This document shows positions 16,068-24,494 of a DNA stretch of 64,000 nt, piece after piece (position 1 is the first letter of the stretch; each line of letters opens with the position of its first letter). The notes below the pieces were generated by a model. It was not told the DNA's origin, ran no database searches, and was given only the letters and a program-made list of their open reading frames with translations. Location of the stretch: assembly GCA_963803065.1 (NCBI GenBank), contig CAWDKW010000001.1:1-64000 (forward strand), read 5' to 3'. A program made the position numbers and the translations under genes. This DNA is from DASXMT01 sp963803065. GTDB lineage: Bacteria > Actinomycetota > Acidimicrobiia > Acidimicrobiales > RAAP-2.

Positions 16068-17605
16068 CGCCACCGCCGTCCCTCGTGCGCCCGGACATGA
16101 GCTGGCTGGGAGTGCTCGAGCACCATGCACGCCGCACGCCGGACAAGCCGCTGGCCGTCGACGGCGATGACGTCGTGACCTATGGCGAGATGCTCGCCGA
16201 GGCCGCGGCGCTGGCGGCCGGGCTCGATGCCCGGGGAGTCGCTCCCGGCGACGTCGTCGGACTGCTCTCCTACAACAACACCGAGTTCCTTGCGACGATC
16301 TTCGGGGCCAACTACCTCGGTGCGACGGTGATGCCGCTCAACTGGCGACTGGCCGCGGCCGAGCTGCAGTTCATCCTGGACCACTCCCAGGCCCGCGCCC
16401 TCGTGTCCGACCAGGCGCTGGTCGAGCTCGCACAGGAAGCGACCAGGGGGCGGGACGACCTGGTTCGTGTGTGTATCGCACCCACGCCCGTCGCCGGCTG
16501 GGAGCAGTTCTCCGATCTGGGCGCCGGGACCGATCCCCCGGCGCGGGTCCGCGCCGGGGGCGACGACCTCCACCGCCTCATGTACACGTCAGGGACGACG
16601 GGCCGTCCCAAGGGGGTGATGATCACCCACGCCAACCTGGCCTGGAAGAACTATGCCCATATCGCCGAGTTCGGCCTTACCGGCGACGATGTCGGGCTGG
16701 CGTGCGGACCGCTTTACCATGTCGGAGCGCTGGACCTGACCACGACGTCACTGATCGCGGTAGGGGCGACCATTTTCGTCCACGGCACGTTCGACGCCGA
16801 CCGAGTCGTTGACGAGATCGAACGGTCCCGGGTGACCACCGTGTGGATGGCGCCCTCGATGGTGAGGGCCGTCCTGGACGTTCCGCGAGTCGAGGCACGG
16901 GACCTCTCGTCGGTGCGGCTGCTCATCGGCGGCGGGGAGAAGATGCCCATCCCGTTCATCGAGCGTCTGCAGCGGACGTTTCCCTCTGCGTGGTTCGCCG
17001 ATGCCTACGGTCTGACCGAGACCGTATCGGGCGACACCTTCTTGGACCGGGCGAGCACCCGCTCCAAGCTGGGAAGCGTCGGTCGGCCCTGTCAGTACCT
17101 CGAGCTCGACATCTGGGACGAATCGGGAGCGTCGCTGGCCCCAGGTGAGCGCGGCGAGATCGTGCTTCGTGGCCCCAAGGTGTGCAAGGGCTATTGGCGG
17201 GACCCTGAGGCCACCCGTGCCGCCTTCGCCGGCGGCTGGTTCCACACCGGGGACATCGGCGTGAGGGACGAGGACGGCTACCTCTACATCGTGGACCGCC
17301 TCAAGGACATGATCGTGTCGGGCGGGGAGAACATCGCCAGCTCCGAGATCGAACGGGTTCTCTATGAGCACGGAGCCGTCGTCGAAGCTGCGGTGATCGG
17401 GCGTCCTGATGCCCGGTGGGGGGAGGTCCCCGTCGCCTATGTCGTCCTCCGTCCGCCCGCCGCCGCGACGCCGGAAGACCTCGTCGAGCACTGCCGCGAG
17501 CAACTGGCCCGCTACAAGGTCCCCAAGGCCATCGTGCTCGTCGACGCCCTCCCCCGGAACCCTTCAGGAAAGATCCTGAAGCGAGAGCTCCGGGATCGGA
17601 TCTGA
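16064..17605 (+). CDS. AMP-forming acyl-CoA ligase
   Basis: This 513-aa enzyme of the ANL superfamily activates a carboxylic acid to its CoA thioester with ATP. Motifs are MYTSGTTGRPKGVMITH (P-loop), FADAYGLTETVSGD, WFHTGDIGVRDEDGYLYIVDR, KDMIVSGGENIASSEIE and the catalytic Lys region NPSGKILKRELRDR. The start ATG overlaps the SDR stop. It is most likely the entry step to beta-oxidation of acids produced by the oxygenases and hydrolases nearby. Fatty, aromatic or alicyclic specificity cannot be read from the sequence. Confidence 0.93.
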   Translation: MTPPPSLVRPDMSWLGVLEHHARRTPDKPLAVDGDDVVTYGEMLAEAAALAAGLDARGVAPGDVVGLLSYNNTEFLATIFGANYLGATVMPLNWRLAAAELQFILDHSQARALVSDQALVELAQEATRGRDDLVRVCIAPTPVAGWEQFSDLGAGTDPPARVRAGGDDLHRLMYTSGTTGRPKGVMITHANLAWKNYAHIAEFGLTGDDVGLACGPLYHVGALDLTTTSLIAVGATIFVHGTFDADRVVDEIERSRVTTVWMAPSMVRAVLDVPRVEARDLSSVRLLIGGGEKMPIPFIERLQRTFPSAWFADAYGLTETVSGDTFLDRASTRSKLGSVGRPCQYLELDIWDESGASLAPGERGEIVLRGPKVCKGYWRDPEATRAAFAGGWFHTGDIGVRDEDGYLYIVDRLKDMIVSGGENIASSEIERVLYEHGAVVEAAVIGRPDARWGEVPVAYVVLRPPAAATPEDLVEHCREQLARYKVPKAIVLVDALPRNPSGKILKRELRDRI

Positions 17606-17737
17606 GGCCGGCGTGAGGAGGCAACGGGAGGACCGCCCGCCCTTTCCTCTCCGCGCCCGCCTGGCTAGGGTTTCGCCCATCCGGTCGGTAGAGGCCCGTC
17701 GTGGCGCTCGGGAATCCATGGCCGGTCGAGGGGGACA

Positions 17738-18676
17738 ATGAGCGAGGATACGAAGACGTGGCCCCATCACGAGCTCGGCCGGGCGCTGAGCAACTGGGGG
17801 CGATGGGGCGACGATGACGAGATCGGCACCCTCAACTTCGTCACCCCGGAAAAGCGTGTGCAGGCCGCGCAGCTGGTGAGGACGGGGAGGAACTTCGACC
17901 TCGGCATGCCCTTCGACAAGGACGGCCCGTTTCTGCCCGGAGGGTTTCGGATCAACCCGGTCCACGTCATGACGTTCCTGCCTTCGGACACGGCCGGAGC
18001 ACCCGATGGCATGATCTCCGCCGACGACATGGTGATGATGGGCCTGCAGGCCGCGACCCAGTGGGACAGCCTGGCCCATGTCGGCTACGGCGGGTTCTTC
18101 TACAACAACGTGCCGGCACGGGCGGTCAACAACGTGGCCGGTGCCACCCGCAACTCGTTTGCCAAGGCGGTGGAGCACCTGATCTCCCGCGGGGTCCTCC
18201 TCGACATAGCCAGGTTGAAGGGCGTCGATCGGCTGGAGGACTCGTACGAGATCACCTCGGCCGACCTGTCGGCGGCCGAGGACCGCCAGGGAGTGCGGGT
18301 GGAGTCTGGCGATATCCTGCTCGTCCGGACCGGCTCCTACCAGTGGTTCCTCGAGGGCGACAGGGCCCACTTCATGGGCGACGAGCCCGGCCCCGGGCTC
18401 GACAGCTGCCGGTGGCTCCACGACCGGGAGGTGGCGGCGCTGGCCCTCGACAACTGGGCGTGTGAGGTCTGGCCGAGTCGGGTGGCGGGGGGCAATATCC
18501 CGTTCCACCAGGTCACCATCCGCGACATGGGCCTGACCCTCGGCGAGATGTTCAACTTCGAGGATCTGGCCTCCGACTGCGAGCAGGACGGGGTCTGGGA
18601 ATTCCTCTTCTGTGCCCCCGGACTCAAGGTCACGGGCTCGGTCGGCTCTCCCATCACGCCGATGGCGCTGAAGTGA
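17738..18676 (+). CDS. Cyclase-family (kynurenine formamidase-like) hydrolase, second copy
   Basis: This 312-aa PF04199-type protein is related to the one at 10299. It shows LSNWGRWGDDDEIGTLNFVTP, ATQWDSLAHVGYGG (variant metal motif), SRGVLLDIARLKGVDRL, VESGDILLVRTG and GSVGSPITPMALK at the end. AGGGGGAC precedes the ATG. The start lies 132 bp after the ligase on the same strand. Two paralogs in one island suggest two hydrolytic, possibly lactone-opening, steps or two substrates. Confidence 0.85.
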   Translation: MSEDTKTWPHHELGRALSNWGRWGDDDEIGTLNFVTPEKRVQAAQLVRTGRNFDLGMPFDKDGPFLPGGFRINPVHVMTFLPSDTAGAPDGMISADDMVMMGLQAATQWDSLAHVGYGGFFYNNVPARAVNNVAGATRNSFAKAVEHLISRGVLLDIARLKGVDRLEDSYEITSADLSAAEDRQGVRVESGDILLVRTGSYQWFLEGDRAHFMGDEPGPGLDSCRWLHDREVAALALDNWACEVWPSRVAGGNIPFHQVTIRDMGLTLGEMFNFEDLASDCEQDGVWEFLFCAPGLKVTGSVGSPITPMALK

Positions 18677-18692
18677 TCACGGCGCCGGTCGC

Positions 18693-19610
18693 CTACCGGT
18701 GGGCCATGTAGTGGGCTGACCAGTCAAGAAGGTCGGCAGGGACGTAGTAGCCGGTCTCGTCGTTGATGGCGGCCCAGTTCGCGGCCACGTCCTCGATCGT
18801 CGACTGCTCCGGGCGGGAGGCGACGTAGCCCTCGGTCACGGCGATGAACATTCGTGCGAATCGCCCGCCTCCGGCCACGTAGATGGCGCCACTGACGTCG
18901 CACGCCTCATGGGCCAAGAACGCGACCATCGGCGCGATGAGCTCGGGCTCCATCTGTTTCGGGGCCGGCTGCTTGTCCGGGCCCGGGCCCTTCGAAGGTC
19001 GACCGGCCATCCGTGTCCATGCATTGGGCGCGATCAGATTGACGGCGATGCCGTGGGCGGCGCCCGCCACCGACAGGCTGCGGGTCATGCCGACCACGGC
19101 CGCCTTGGCCGTGGCGTAGCCGAGGTTGTCGGCCAAGCCGAACATGCCCGTCGACGTCGTCATCACGATACGGCCGTGACCCTGGTCGACCATGTGGGGC
19201 CAGGCGGCGCGGGTTGTGTTGAACGAGCCGCCGACGTGCACGGCCAGGTGGCTGGCCAGGTTGTCGGCGTCGGCCTCGGGAAGGCCGCCCCATCTGATGA
19301 TTCCGGCATTGTTGACCACAATGTCGATGCGCCCGAACTCGGCGACGGCGGCGTCTATGAGCGCTTGACCGCCATCGACCGTGGACACATCACTGGTCTC
19401 GGGGATCGCTCGCCCACCGGCGGCGCCGATCTCGCCGGCCACGGTGCGGGCCGGTTCCGGGTCCGCTCCGTCGCCTTCCATCGTGCCCCCGAGATCGTTG
19501 ACCACGACACCTGCGCCTCGCTCGGCCAGCAGGTGCGCATAGGCCCTCCCGATGCCACGTCCGGCGCCGGTGACCGCTGCGACCCGTCCTTCGAATCGGT
19601 ACGTGCTCAT
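18693..19610 (-). CDS. SDR, multifunctional-enzyme type 2 (hydroxyacyl-CoA dehydrogenase-like)
   Basis: This 305-aa SDR opens MSTYRFEGRVAAVTGAGRGIG, keeps VVVNDLGGTMEGDG after the first alpha/beta unit, and has VNNAGI, TTSTGMFG and the catalytic YATAKAAVVGMT. The NDLGG extension is typical of 3-hydroxyacyl-CoA or 17-beta-hydroxysteroid dehydrogenase-type (MFE-2) SDRs. It is the last gene of a minus-strand run that begins with the amidohydrolase and VOC genes. Confidence 0.88.
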   Translation of the reverse strand: MSTYRFEGRVAAVTGAGRGIGRAYAHLLAERGAGVVVNDLGGTMEGDGADPEPARTVAGEIGAAGGRAIPETSDVSTVDGGQALIDAAVAEFGRIDIVVNNAGIIRWGGLPEADADNLASHLAVHVGGSFNTTRAAWPHMVDQGHGRIVMTTSTGMFGLADNLGYATAKAAVVGMTRSLSVAGAAHGIAVNLIAPNAWTRMAGRPSKGPGPDKQPAPKQMEPELIAPMVAFLAHEACDVSGAIYVAGGGRFARMFIAVTEGYVASRPEQSTIEDVAANWAAINDETGYYVPADLLDWSAHYMAHR

Positions 19611-19645
19611 GGATAACCTCTCTCGTACAGGGTCGATCAGCTGGC

Positions 19646-20629
19646 TCAGCCGGTCGATCGGGGATCGCCGGGCGTCAGCCTGGTGGTGAAGCCCCAGGGA
19701 ATTCCGAGGCTCGTCGCCGGATCGGTGACGAGCGTGTCCTCCGACCGCATCTCGATCCGCACACCCTGAGACTCGAGGTGGCGCCGGGCGCGTTCGAGAT
19801 CGGCGACCTGCCAGGTGACCGAGTGGTAGGTGTCATCTGGGTCGTTCCTCGCCCAGTCGGCGTGCCCAGCCGTCCCGACATCGGGCACCGCGTACTCGAG
19901 GATGGAGTCGGCCAGATGCACGTAGGTGCCGGTCGTGCCGCGGAGCCCATCTCGGCCTTCGTGGACGATCACTCCACCGAGCACCTCGCCGACGACCCTG
20001 AGAGCGCGCTCGGGGCGACCGGTCAGCACCGTGTGGTGCGAGCAGCACACGATCCCGAGGGGATCGGCGTCCGACACCGGTGGTACCGACCAATCGGGCG
20101 CAACCCGGGGGTCGAGAGGAAAGGGGATGGCGGGGAAGAACTCGTAGCGGAGTCCGGCATCCTCGGGCAAAGAGAAAAAGAGTGGCATGGCCGACCCGGC
20201 CGCGGTTGGTGGTTCGTCGCCGTCGGCGACCTCATCGAGCTGGCTCGTCACGCGGATCCCGTGGCGCTTGAGCGCACGGTAGGCCTCGCCCATGCCCTCG
20301 ACGTACCATCCGAACCCCTTCAGATGCGGCTGTTCGACGGTGGCGTAGCGCTGCACGCCGAGGAGTACGTAGCGCTTGGGGTCGATCGTGTCGAACAACA
20401 CGTCGCTGATCGGGGTGAATGTCGAATAGTCGGTTGGATGTCCCGGCCGGGGCGGCCGGTCGGCCGACAGCGACGCAAGGCTCGTACTGGCACGGCCGAA
20501 CACCCGTTGGAACCAGCCCTCGGCCTCCCCGAGATCGGGGACGTGATGACTCGGGTGGTACATCATCGTCACCGAGAAGTCCCGGGTGCCGGTCCCGTCA
20601 CCCCCTGCGTCAGTCACGTGTTCGGGCAT
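19646..20629 (-). CDS. VOC-superfamily protein with two modules
   Basis: This 327-aa protein contains two vicinal-oxygen-chelate-like modules: about residues 20-150 (YHPSHHVPDLGEAEGWFQRVFG, FGWYVEGMGEAYRALKRHGI) and about 195-315 (CSHHTVLTGRPERALRVVGE, DTYHSVTWQVADLERARRHL). VOC folds include glyoxalases, extradiol dioxygenases and epimerases. I do not see a clear extradiol signature, so the reaction is open. It sits in an apparent operon with the amidohydrolase upstream and the SDR downstream. Confidence 0.8.
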   Translation of the reverse strand: MPEHVTDAGGDGTGTRDFSVTMMYHPSHHVPDLGEAEGWFQRVFGRASTSLASLSADRPPRPGHPTDYSTFTPISDVLFDTIDPKRYVLLGVQRYATVEQPHLKGFGWYVEGMGEAYRALKRHGIRVTSQLDEVADGDEPPTAAGSAMPLFFSLPEDAGLRYEFFPAIPFPLDPRVAPDWSVPPVSDADPLGIVCCSHHTVLTGRPERALRVVGEVLGGVIVHEGRDGLRGTTGTYVHLADSILEYAVPDVGTAGHADWARNDPDDTYHSVTWQVADLERARRHLESQGVRIEMRSEDTLVTDPATSLGIPWGFTTRLTPGDPRSTG

Positions 20630-20650
20630 CGGCCGGGGCCGAGAGAAGGG

Positions 20651-21904
20651 TCAGACGCCCGCCGGGACCCTCTCGAACCCCACGATTCCGCCCAGGGTGC
20701 CGCCGAGGATGGCCTGCCGCTCGTCATCGGGAATGCCGGCGAACTGCTCGGCGATCAACTCCTTGCTGTGACGGAAGGTTCCTTCGGCGTGCGGGTAGTC
20801 GTTCCCCCACACGATCGTCGACACGCCTGTGATGTGCCGGGCGGCGACGGCCGTGGGATCGTCTTGGAACGAGACGTGGAACTGGCGTTGGACGTACTCG
20901 CTCGGCTTCAGCGGGTGGGGCCACCTGTCATTCAACCGGAAGAGCCGGGCCATGGCGGGCTGGTCGTTGTCGGGACGATCGTCGTCCCACTGGCCGAGCC
21001 ACCAGTCTGCGTCCTGACCGATCCCGGTTACCCACGCCTTGTCCATGCCGCCCATCAGGGACGCGAGCCAATGGGCGTTGAACTCGATCAACCCGAAGTG
21101 AAGGTCCGGGTAGCGCTCGGGGACGCCGCCGCCGACGAGCTGGCAGATGAGCTGCTGGGGGACGATGGTGCCAATGACCGCCTGGGTCACCATCCGTTCG
21201 GAGGCGAGTTTGGCGTTGATAGCCATGTTGGCCCGCTTGGACATCTCGGCGACGGTCTTCATCGTGGTCGACTCTGGGTCGCCGACCTTCACGCCACCGG
21301 TCGCCGTGTGGAAGAACACGTGCGTCCCGTTGGCCTGAGCCGCGGCCCACACCGGATCGAAGTCCGGCGAGTAGTACGGCTTTGGCGGGATCGCCGGCAG
21401 CAGGATCGCTCCGAGGCCCGCCCGAGCGATGCGTTCGATCTCGGCCACCGCGTCATCGACGTCGGTGATGGGGACCGGGCAGGTCGGGCGCAGCCTCGCC
21501 TTGTAGGGAAGGAACCGTTCGATGAGGTAGTCGTTGTAGACCCGGGCATGGGCCATGGACAGCTCATGGTCGTCCGAGTACAGCCCGAACAGCGACAGGT
21601 TGGGATGCATGAGTGAAGCGTCGATGCCGTCGTAGTCCATGTCCTGGAGGATCCCGTCGGGATCGCCGTCAGGAGCCGGCCCGTCGGACTGGCGATAGCG
21701 GGAGATCGTCCAGCCCTCGTACCCCGGCGTGTGCAGCCGCCGGAAGTAGCGGGCGCCGCCTTCCACCAGAGGCTCGATCTCGAAGTCCTCTTCCCAGACG
21801 GCTCGGTCGGTCAGATGCTTGGGCATACGGGTGAGGAACAGATCGGTCGGCTCCAAGATGTGACCGTCTGCGGAAACAACCAGATCGCCACCATCGCTCG
21901 TCAT
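20651..21904 (-). CDS. PF04909 amidohydrolase (metal-dependent hydrolase/decarboxylase)
   Basis: This 417-aa TIM-barrel amidohydrolase of the ACMSD/5-carboxyvanillate decarboxylase-like group begins VVSADGHILEP (metal DxH motif). It contains ILQDMDYDGIDASLMHPN, VFFHTATGG and the late metal Asp in WGNDYPHAEGTF. Such enzymes hydrolyse C-N or C-C bonds or decarboxylate ring acids. I start it at ATG 21904 because GGAAGG lies 8 bases upstream; a GTG-initiated extension to 21940 lacks support. An operator-like palindrome and three 17-bp repeats lie upstream. Two further amidohydrolases of this class occur at 48243 and 63111. Confidence 0.88.
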   Translation of the reverse strand: MTSDGGDLVVSADGHILEPTDLFLTRMPKHLTDRAVWEEDFEIEPLVEGGARYFRRLHTPGYEGWTISRYRQSDGPAPDGDPDGILQDMDYDGIDASLMHPNLSLFGLYSDDHELSMAHARVYNDYLIERFLPYKARLRPTCPVPITDVDDAVAEIERIARAGLGAILLPAIPPKPYYSPDFDPVWAAAQANGTHVFFHTATGGVKVGDPESTTMKTVAEMSKRANMAINAKLASERMVTQAVIGTIVPQQLICQLVGGGVPERYPDLHFGLIEFNAHWLASLMGGMDKAWVTGIGQDADWWLGQWDDDRPDNDQPAMARLFRLNDRWPHPLKPSEYVQRQFHVSFQDDPTAVAARHITGVSTIVWGNDYPHAEGTFRHSKELIAEQFAGIPDDERQAILGGTLGGIVGFERVPAGV

Positions 21905-21976
21905 CGCCCCACCCTTCCTCGCTCGGGGACTCGTGCCCACACCACGGAGCGCATCCCTCCGCTACCAACCGCCTTG

Positions 21977-22027
21977 CCGGGTCGTTCACAGGGCCGGCTC
22001 GTTCACGGTGCCGGCTCGTTGGTAGTA
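21977..22027. repeat. Three 17-bp tandem repeats upstream of the amidohydrolase
   Basis: Units at 21977-21993, 21994-22010 and 22011-22027 share CCGGSTCGTT and partly CAC. The first two are nearly identical and the third diverges in its second half, running into the operator-like palindrome. They may be a small regulatory array or a slippage product. Confidence 0.5.
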
Positions 22028-22042
22028 CCGACTAGTTGGTCC
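22024..22042. promoter_or_regulatory. Family A operator-like palindrome upstream of the amidohydrolase
   Basis: ACCGACTAGTTGGT at 22027-22040 is palindromic except for one base pair (ACC-RACTAGTY-GGT) and carries GT on its left flank, like the other ACCG-type sites of the island. It lies 120 bp or so upstream of the amidohydrolase start. Confidence 0.45.
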
Positions 22043-22152
22043 AAAAAGTGAAATTACCCCGGGTTGGCCCGTCAGTCAAACGACAGCCGACCGCAGCGGT
22101 ACCCGGTCACACGCCTGCGGCGCGGGCTTCTCTCGGTCGTGGAGTCGCCCGC

Positions 22153-22899
22153 TCAGGTGACGTAGGACCCGCCGTTGACGCTGAGGGTCTGCCCGGTGAC
22201 GTACCCCGCTTCCTCCGAGCACAAGAACGTGCATGCGGCGGCGACGTCGTCACCGGTTCCCACCCGGCCCACGGGAATGTGACGGGCCATTGCCTCGTTG
22301 GGCCCGACGGCCCCACTCGCCTGCCACTCCTGCACCATGGGGGTGTCGATGCTCGAGGGCGCGATGTTGTTGACGGTGACGCCGGACCCGGCGTACTCGA
22401 GGGCCAATGTCTTGGTCAGGGCGATCACCCCGCCCTTTGACGAGGCATAGTGCGCCATCCGGGGAGCACCCCGTTGTGCGCTCGAGGACGAGATCAGGAC
22501 GACGCGTCCCCATCCGGCGTCCACCATGTCGGGGAGGGCGGCCTGGGTGCAGTGGAACGCGCCGGTCAGATTGACCGTGAGCACTCGGTTCCAGGACTCC
22601 AGCGTGATCTCTGCAAAGGGCTCGAATTTGGCCACGCCGGCGCTGGCCACCAGGATCCCGACAGGTCCGAGGTCGCGCCGGGCCACGTCCATGGCCTGGT
22701 CGACCTCCGACCGGTCGCCCACGTCGGCCTGGCAGGCCACGGCGCGGGCGCCATCTCGCCGCAGTTCCTTCGCCACCTGCTCGGCCGACTCCCCGTTCAG
22801 GTCCACCACGGCGACGTCGTTCTCCCGCCTGGCCAAGTGCTGACAGATCGAGCGCCCCATTCCGGATGCCCCTCCGGTGACGACGGCGACCGGCATCAT
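22153..22899 (-). CDS. Short-chain dehydrogenase/reductase (SDR)
   Basis: This 248-aa classical SDR shows VAVVTGGASGMGRSI (NAD(P) site), VASAGVAKFEP, SSSSAQRG and the catalytic YASSK in AHYASSKGGVIALTKTLA, ending GQTLSVNGGSYVT. Its ATG (22899) overlaps the stop of the CMD gene upstream (ATGA), so the two are translationally coupled. The longer ORF running to 23640 is out of frame with the CMD gene and was discarded. It is probably FabG-like or a hydroxy-intermediate dehydrogenase. Confidence 0.9.
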   Translation of the reverse strand: MMPVAVVTGGASGMGRSICQHLARRENDVAVVDLNGESAEQVAKELRRDGARAVACQADVGDRSEVDQAMDVARRDLGPVGILVASAGVAKFEPFAEITLESWNRVLTVNLTGAFHCTQAALPDMVDAGWGRVVLISSSSAQRGAPRMAHYASSKGGVIALTKTLALEYAGSGVTVNNIAPSSIDTPMVQEWQASGAVGPNEAMARHIPVGRVGTGDDVAAACTFLCSEEAGYVTGQTLSVNGGSYVT

Positions 22900-23531
22900 C
22901 GGCTCCCGTCGGTTGGCCGACCGCCGTCCCGGTCCCACGCCCCGGTGGTGACGGGAAGGTGTGACACGATCTCGGCGTCTGGCTCGACGTCGAAGGATCG
23001 AAGGGCCATCGACAGGGTCCCGTAGGCGCCCACGGTGAAGACGAGGTCCATGAGCTGGTGCTCGTCCAGGTGCTGGGACAGCTCGGCCCAGGTCGAGTCG
23101 CTGACCCGCGTCCTGTCGAGCAGTTCGTCGACCGCCCTGAGCACCGACTGGTCGAGCACGTCCCAGCCGGCTCGCTCCGGGCCGTCCACGACCCGAGCGA
23201 TCTCTTCGTCCGTCAGGCCTGCAGCGGTACCCATGGGCACATGTTGGGCCCATTGGTACTCGCACTGCGTGCGCACTGCGACCCGGAGGATCACGAGCTC
23301 GCGGAGGCGCGGCGACAGGCTCGAGGCAAATAGGACATGGCCGTTGAACGTGAGGTAGGCATTGGCCAGCTCGGGGTAACGGGCGAAGGTGCCGATGAGG
23401 TTCCCCGGCTTCCGGCCCCCTCGGCCCCGAGGTGAGGGTGGTTCGGCGCTCACCTGGGGTCGATAGGCAGCCAGCGCGCTCTGCATCGTTGGCGACCACT
23501 CGGCGACGGGCCGAGGCAAGATCCGAGCCAT
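22896..23531 (-). CDS. Carboxymuconolactone decarboxylase (AhpD-like) family protein
   Basis: This 211-aa alpha-helical CMD-family protein has the core LVILRVAVRTQCEYQWAQHV (variant of the CxxxxxH region) and HLDEHQLMDLVFTVGAYGTLS. Members are lactone decarboxylases or peroxidase-like proteins. The start ATG 23531 is preceded by AAGGAG at about 23540-23548. That ribosome site lies inside the last codons of a possible short upstream ORF (23537-23647), which stops just before the ATG. Coupled to the following SDR. Confidence 0.85.
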   Translation of the reverse strand: MARILPRPVAEWSPTMQSALAAYRPQVSAEPPSPRGRGGRKPGNLIGTFARYPELANAYLTFNGHVLFASSLSPRLRELVILRVAVRTQCEYQWAQHVPMGTAAGLTDEEIARVVDGPERAGWDVLDQSVLRAVDELLDRTRVSDSTWAELSQHLDEHQLMDLVFTVGAYGTLSMALRSFDVEPDAEIVSHLPVTTGAWDRDGGRPTDGSR

Positions 23532-23536
23532 CCGTC

Positions 23537-23647
23537 TCACTTCTCCTTCTCTGGCGGGACCGCCACGTCCCGATGGTCGCGATGGTGGCACGGCCGAGCC
23601 CCGGGCGGCCACGAGTTGTCCGTGACACCGGTGAGGTCACCGTCCAC
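23537..23647 (-). CDS. Possible leaderless leader peptide (36 aa)
   Basis: A GTG at 23647 opens a 36-codon frame (VDGDLTGVTDNSWP ... RPCHHRDHRD ... EKEK, stop). It ends 5 bases before the CMD ATG, and its last codons contain the CMD ribosome site. The GTG lies seven bases after a TACAGT box, exactly as at the proposed E1 start, where the first residues are similar (VDSDLGDV). It may be an upstream ORF that couples translation, or only a fossil of the duplicated promoter block. Low confidence. Confidence 0.3.
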   Translation of the reverse strand: MDGDLTGVTDNSWPPGARPCHHRDHRDVAVPPEKEK

Positions 23648-23673
23648 CGCGTGTACTGTACTGGTCGGTACAG
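23648..23673. promoter_or_regulatory. Divergent promoter with family A operator
   Basis: CTGTACTGGTCGGTACAG at 23656-23673 is a palindrome with one mismatch, between the CMD-SDR operon (minus) and an SDR gene (plus, 23727). The flanking GTCCACCGCGTGTA at 23642-23655 is identical to the block at 15230-15243. A repressor bound here would cover the -10 region of the minus promoter. Confidence 0.65.
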
Positions 23674-23726
23674 CTTTGGACCACCGCCACCTCGGGCAAG
23701 GAGACCCGAGCGAAGAAAAGAGGGTG

Positions 23727-24473
23727 ATGGACGACGAACAACGGGTCATCGCAGTCCTTGGCGCCGGGGGAGCCCTCGGGTCAGCCCTCTCGCGCCAACT
23801 GGCGACTGAAGCCCCGGCCGGTTTGGTCTTGAGCGATATCAGCGTCCCGTCGCTCGAGGCATCGATCGAGGGGCTGCCGGACAACGGCCCCCCGATCGAG
23901 ACCGCGCTGGCCGACGTCAGCCAGTTCGAACAGGTCGAGTCCGTGGTGGAGCGGGCAGTGGAACGGTTCGGACGCCTCGACGTCCTGATCAGCAATGCCG
24001 GCGTCCTGTCGCCCAACGGTCGAATTCACAACCTGCCGGCGGACGAGTGGGACCGGGCGTTCCGGGTCAATGTCATGGGACCGGTCAATGCCATCCGCGC
24101 CGCCGTCCCGGTGATGCGGCGGCAGCAGTCGGGCTCGATCATCCTGACCGCCTCGGTCGCAGGGCTCACGGCCTGGTCGCACGCGTCACCGTACTGCGTC
24201 ACCAAGGCCGGCGTCATCCACCTGGCCAAGGTGGCTGCCGTCGAGTACGCCCGAGACGGGATACGCGTCAACTGTGTCTGCCCGGGAACGTTCCTCTCGG
24301 CGATGCACGACGACCTGCCGCCTGCCGCCATCGACGCCATCGGGGCCAACCATCCGCTCGGGCTGGGTGCAGCGACCGACCTTGTCGGGGCCTTCTCCTA
24401 TCTGGCCAGCGACAAGGCCCGCTGGACAACGGGCTCGGCGATCGTGGTCGACGGAGGGTACTCGGCGCCCTGA
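23727..24473 (+). CDS. Short-chain dehydrogenase/reductase (SDR)
   Basis: This 248-aa SDR has IAVLGAGGALGSALSRQLA (a variant GxxxGxG site), SNAGVLSPNG, SVAGLTAWS and the catalytic YCVTK in SPYCVTKAGVIHLAKV. The C-terminus TGSAIVVDGGYSAP is standard. The ATG at 23727 follows an AAAGAGG-like site at 23717-23723. It lies downstream of the operator at 23656 and is convergent with a TetR gene. The altered cofactor loop may shift the NAD/NADP preference. Confidence 0.88.
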   Translation: MDDEQRVIAVLGAGGALGSALSRQLATEAPAGLVLSDISVPSLEASIEGLPDNGPPIETALADVSQFEQVESVVERAVERFGRLDVLISNAGVLSPNGRIHNLPADEWDRAFRVNVMGPVNAIRAAVPVMRRQQSGSIILTASVAGLTAWSHASPYCVTKAGVIHLAKVAAVEYARDGIRVNCVCPGTFLSAMHDDLPPAAIDAIGANHPLGLGAATDLVGAFSYLASDKARWTTGSAIVVDGGYSAP

Positions 24474-24494
24474 TCGGACTGCCGAACCGCACCC

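Noticed and set aside
19778..21616. 612-aa plus ORF
   Set aside because: Antisense across the VOC and amidohydrolase genes, both of which have strong motifs.
22899..23640. N-terminal extension of the SDR ORF to 23640
   Set aside because: The extension is the CMD gene read in another frame; the SDR begins with the usual cofactor motif at 22899.
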